From contig JAMPXL010000077.1 in NCBI GenBank assembly GCA_023701165.1, positions 1 to 6,046 of the forward strand: a stretch of DNA of 6,046 nt. Reading direction: 5' to 3'. This DNA comes from Geothrix sp. (GTDB taxonomy: Bacteria; Acidobacteriota; Holophagae; Holophagales; Holophagaceae). This document shows positions 4,289 through 6,046 of the stretch, piece by piece. Each line of letters opens with the position of its first letter. Position 1 is the stretch's first letter. The notes under the pieces were generated by a model, which made no database searches, was not told where the DNA came from, and saw only the letters and a list, made by a program, of their open reading frames with translations. The translations under genes were made by a program, and so were the position numbers.

Positions 4289-5860
4289 TCAGGCGGCGGG
4301 GATCTCCAGCAGGGCCGAGAAGCCCTCGCCGGGAGCCGAGGCGAAGGTGAGGCCCCAGCCTTCCTGCTCGGCCACCTGCACCAGCAGGCTCAGGCCCAGG
4401 CCCTGGCCTTCGCGCAGGAAGCCCTCCTTGCCGGATTCGCGCAGCCGCTGGAAAGGCTTGCCCAGGGACTTGAGCTGATCCGGCTCCAGGCCGCCGCCCT
4501 CGTCGCTCACCTGGATGCAGAAGCGCCGGCGGGCCCGCCAGGTCTCCAGGGTGACGCGGCCCTTCCCGTGGGCCAGGGCGTTCTCCAGCAGGGTGAGCAC
4601 GGCGGAGCGCAGCGAGGGCAGGGGTGCGTGGCCCGCGTCCAGCGTGAGGCTCAGGTCCAGGGGGCGGCCCTCCATCTCGAAGCCCGGGCGCAGGTCATCG
4701 GCCACCTCCTGGAGCCAGGCCTGGGTGGCCTGGCCCCGGGGGCCGGAGGCACCGCCGCCGCGGATCACCCGGAGGCCGGTCTCGATGATGGTGGTGAGGT
4801 GGTCCACTTCCTCGCTGATCTTGAGCAGTTCCTCGTCGGCGCGCTCCGGGCTCAGGCGGCCCAGGCGCAGGGAATCGCAGCGGAACTTGAGGATGGCCAG
4901 GGGCGTCTTCAGGCTGTGGGTCATGGAGGCGAGGCGGTCGCCGTCCAGCACGGCGCGGCGGCGGGTGCGGTGCCGCAGCCAGAGGCCCAGGAGGATGGCC
5001 ACCCCCACCAGGCCGGCGATGGCGGACACGGTCCAGTACTGGCGTTTCAGCTTCTTCCGGAAGGCCACCTGCTGGGCGTCGAAGCCCACGCCGCCCAGGT
5101 TCCAGCCGTCGCCGAAGGCGTTGGTCTTGGTGTTGGTGCCCAGGGGCAGGGTGGCCAGGCGGAAGGGATCGGCCTGGAGGTTGGGTTCCGCGCCCCAGGG
5201 TTGGCGCTTCAGATCGCCGCGGTCGAAGTCTGTCTCCCGGATGAGGCCCATGCGCAGGGCCCGGCTGGGCGCCAGCGAGGCTTCCAGTTCACGCTCGACC
5301 TCGGGCGAGCCCGGCCGCCACCGCTTGATGACCAGCCAGCGGTCCGAGAGCAGGACCACCGTGGCCACCTTTCCGAAGTCCGGATCCTGTTCCCGGGGGG
5401 GATTCCACTCGAAGCGCTGGGCGACCTCCGCATGGGCCATCCAGCCCAGGTACTGCTGGGCCAGGGCGGGATCCTGCGGCGGCACCAGCCGCTCGCCCTC
5501 GCGGATCCAGAGCCGGCGGCCCTCGAAGCGGTCCAGGAGGGCCACCACCAGGGGCTGGTCCGCCAGGAAGCGGCGCACGTCGGGTTCGTCGCCCCGGTGC
5601 AGGGTGTGGAGGCTGGGCAGGCTCTTCCAGTGGCGCTCCACGGCCTCGAAGTCCACCCAGTGGGCCTCCATGTAGGCTCCGCGGGCGTTGTTCAGCTGGT
5701 CCATCAGGTAGTAGCGCGGCGCGGCGATGAGCATGGCCGCGGTCACCAGGCCCGCCAGCAGGAGCAGGGCGATGCCGCTGCGCTGCTGCAGGCGCTGCCA
5801 GCGGGAGAGCCCCAGGCTGGGATGGAGGATGCGGAAGCGGGAGGCGCGGTGGCGGTACAT
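4289..5860 (-). CDS. Membrane sensor histidine kinase
   Basis: A 523-residue inner-membrane kinase. An N-terminal basic cytoplasmic stretch precedes TM1 (about 30-48, IALLLLAGLVTAAMLIAA). A periplasmic sensor region of about 230 residues (49-276) has no family I recognise. TM2 (about 277-295) is followed by a short RHRTRRR segment and then the H-box, with no room for a HAMP domain. The phospho-acceptor is H315 in MTHSLKTPLAIL, a variant also found in PhoQ. The ATPase domain has the N-box LLENALAHG (N427), G1 DEGGG (453-457) and G2 GQGLGL (485-490), all intact. ATG at 5860 is preferred; a GTG two codons upstream (5866) is possible, and neither has a strong ribosome-binding site. It probably phosphorylates the OmpR-type regulator at 2416-3129, inferred from proximity. 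It starts 52 bases after nadA and may share its transcript. The signal sensed is unknown. Confidence 0.93.
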   Translation of the reverse strand: MYRHRASRFRILHPSLGLSRWQRLQQRSGIALLLLAGLVTAAMLIAAPRYYLMDQLNNARGAYMEAHWVDFEAVERHWKSLPSLHTLHRGDEPDVRRFLADQPLVVALLDRFEGRRLWIREGERLVPPQDPALAQQYLGWMAHAEVAQRFEWNPPREQDPDFGKVATVVLLSDRWLVIKRWRPGSPEVERELEASLAPSRALRMGLIRETDFDRGDLKRQPWGAEPNLQADPFRLATLPLGTNTKTNAFGDGWNLGGVGFDAQQVAFRKKLKRQYWTVSAIAGLVGVAILLGLWLRHRTRRRAVLDGDRLASMTHSLKTPLAILKFRCDSLRLGRLSPERADEELLKISEEVDHLTTIIETGLRVIRGGGASGPRGQATQAWLQEVADDLRPGFEMEGRPLDLSLTLDAGHAPLPSLRSAVLTLLENALAHGKGRVTLETWRARRRFCIQVSDEGGGLEPDQLKSLGKPFQRLRESGKEGFLREGQGLGLSLLVQVAEQEGWGLTFASAPGEGFSALLEIPAA

Positions 5861-5893
5861 GGGCACTCGGCGGGAAGGATTCCGCCAGCTTAC

Positions 5894-5905
5894 CCGCTGA
5901 AGCGG
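5894..5905 (-). repeat. Short hairpin between nadA and the kinase gene
   Basis: CCGCT-GA-AGCGG is a 5-bp perfect foldback with a 2-base loop, 7 bases after the nadA stop. It lacks a U-run, so it is a weak candidate for a terminator and readthrough from nadA into the kinase gene is likely. Confidence 0.2.
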
Positions 5906-5912
5906 CCCCGCA

Positions 5913-6046
5913 TCAGCCCAGGGCCAGCATCCGCTCCAGGGGCCGGAGGGCCTTCACGCGCAGGGCCTCGTCCAGGCGGATCTCCGGCTTCAGGTCCCGC
6001 AGGCAGAGGTAGAGCTTCTCCAGGCTGTTCAGCTTCATGTAGGGGC
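5913..6046 (-). CDS. nadA: Quinolinate synthase, C-terminal end only
   Basis: The last 43 complete codons read [20 protein letters not shown] at their start and end in [11 protein letters not shown] before a TGA stop. This is the typical C terminus of NadA, the 4Fe-4S enzyme that condenses iminoaspartate with dihydroxyacetone phosphate to quinolinate in NAD synthesis. The two bases before the first proline codon are GC, fitting TGC for the conserved cluster cysteine that precedes PYMK in this family, but the first base is outside the window. The rest of the gene is beyond the right edge. The C-terminal tail matches the usual end, with no sign of truncation. The kinase gene follows on the same strand. 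Confidence 0.82.
   Translation of the reverse strand, partial: PYMKLNSLEKLYLCLRDLKPEIRLDEALRVKALRPLERMLALG

Noticed and set aside
4515..5675. Long plus-strand open frame of 386 codons
   Set aside because: It is antisense to the histidine kinase, with an Arg/Ser-rich composition and no recognisable domain.

Overview
The window reads as a high-G+C bacterial chromosome carrying four complete housekeeping or regulatory genes and the tail of a fifth, all on the minus strand. The left edge (about 1-720) is a clearly AT-rich plus-strand segment that does not share this base composition. The organism cannot be fixed from sequence alone. High G+C, a short class II DAHP synthase, a TsdA-type dihaem cytochrome c and a Gram-negative-style sensor kinase would suit a GC-rich Gram-negative such as Geothrix/Holophaga-type Acidobacteriota, but this is only a guess.

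Layout in transcription order on the minus strand: the 3' end of nadA (quinolinate synthase, 6046-5913); a membrane sensor histidine kinase (5860-4289); a 250-bp gap with a GC-rich foldback and an AT-rich promoter region bearing two CRP/FNR-type palindromes; a TsdA-like secreted dihaem cytochrome c (4038-3223); an OmpR-family response regulator (3129-2416); a 206-bp leader with many inverted repeats; and class II DAHP synthase (2209-881). On the plus strand, 2-718 is the 3' portion of an Apea-type HEPN-domain gene cut by the window edge. The 162 bases between it and the convergent DAHP synthase gene contain a long inverted repeat with integron attC-like core sites and a GC-rich hairpin.

The kinase and response regulator are probably partners, but the cytochrome gene sits between them, so the two-component system may bear on the cytochrome's expression or on the redox conditions in which it works. 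The two CRP/FNR-like boxes and a plausible -10 element suggest the cytochrome has its own, possibly oxygen- or redox-responsive, promoter and that the response regulator may be read from it too. nadA and DAHP synthase are core biosynthetic genes (NAD and aromatic amino acids).

No wholly new system is evident. The best leads are the HEPN gene with its attC-like 3' flank (possible cassette or island edge), the split two-component/TsdA arrangement with tandem CRP/FNR boxes, and the structured leaders of the DAHP synthase and response-regulator genes.
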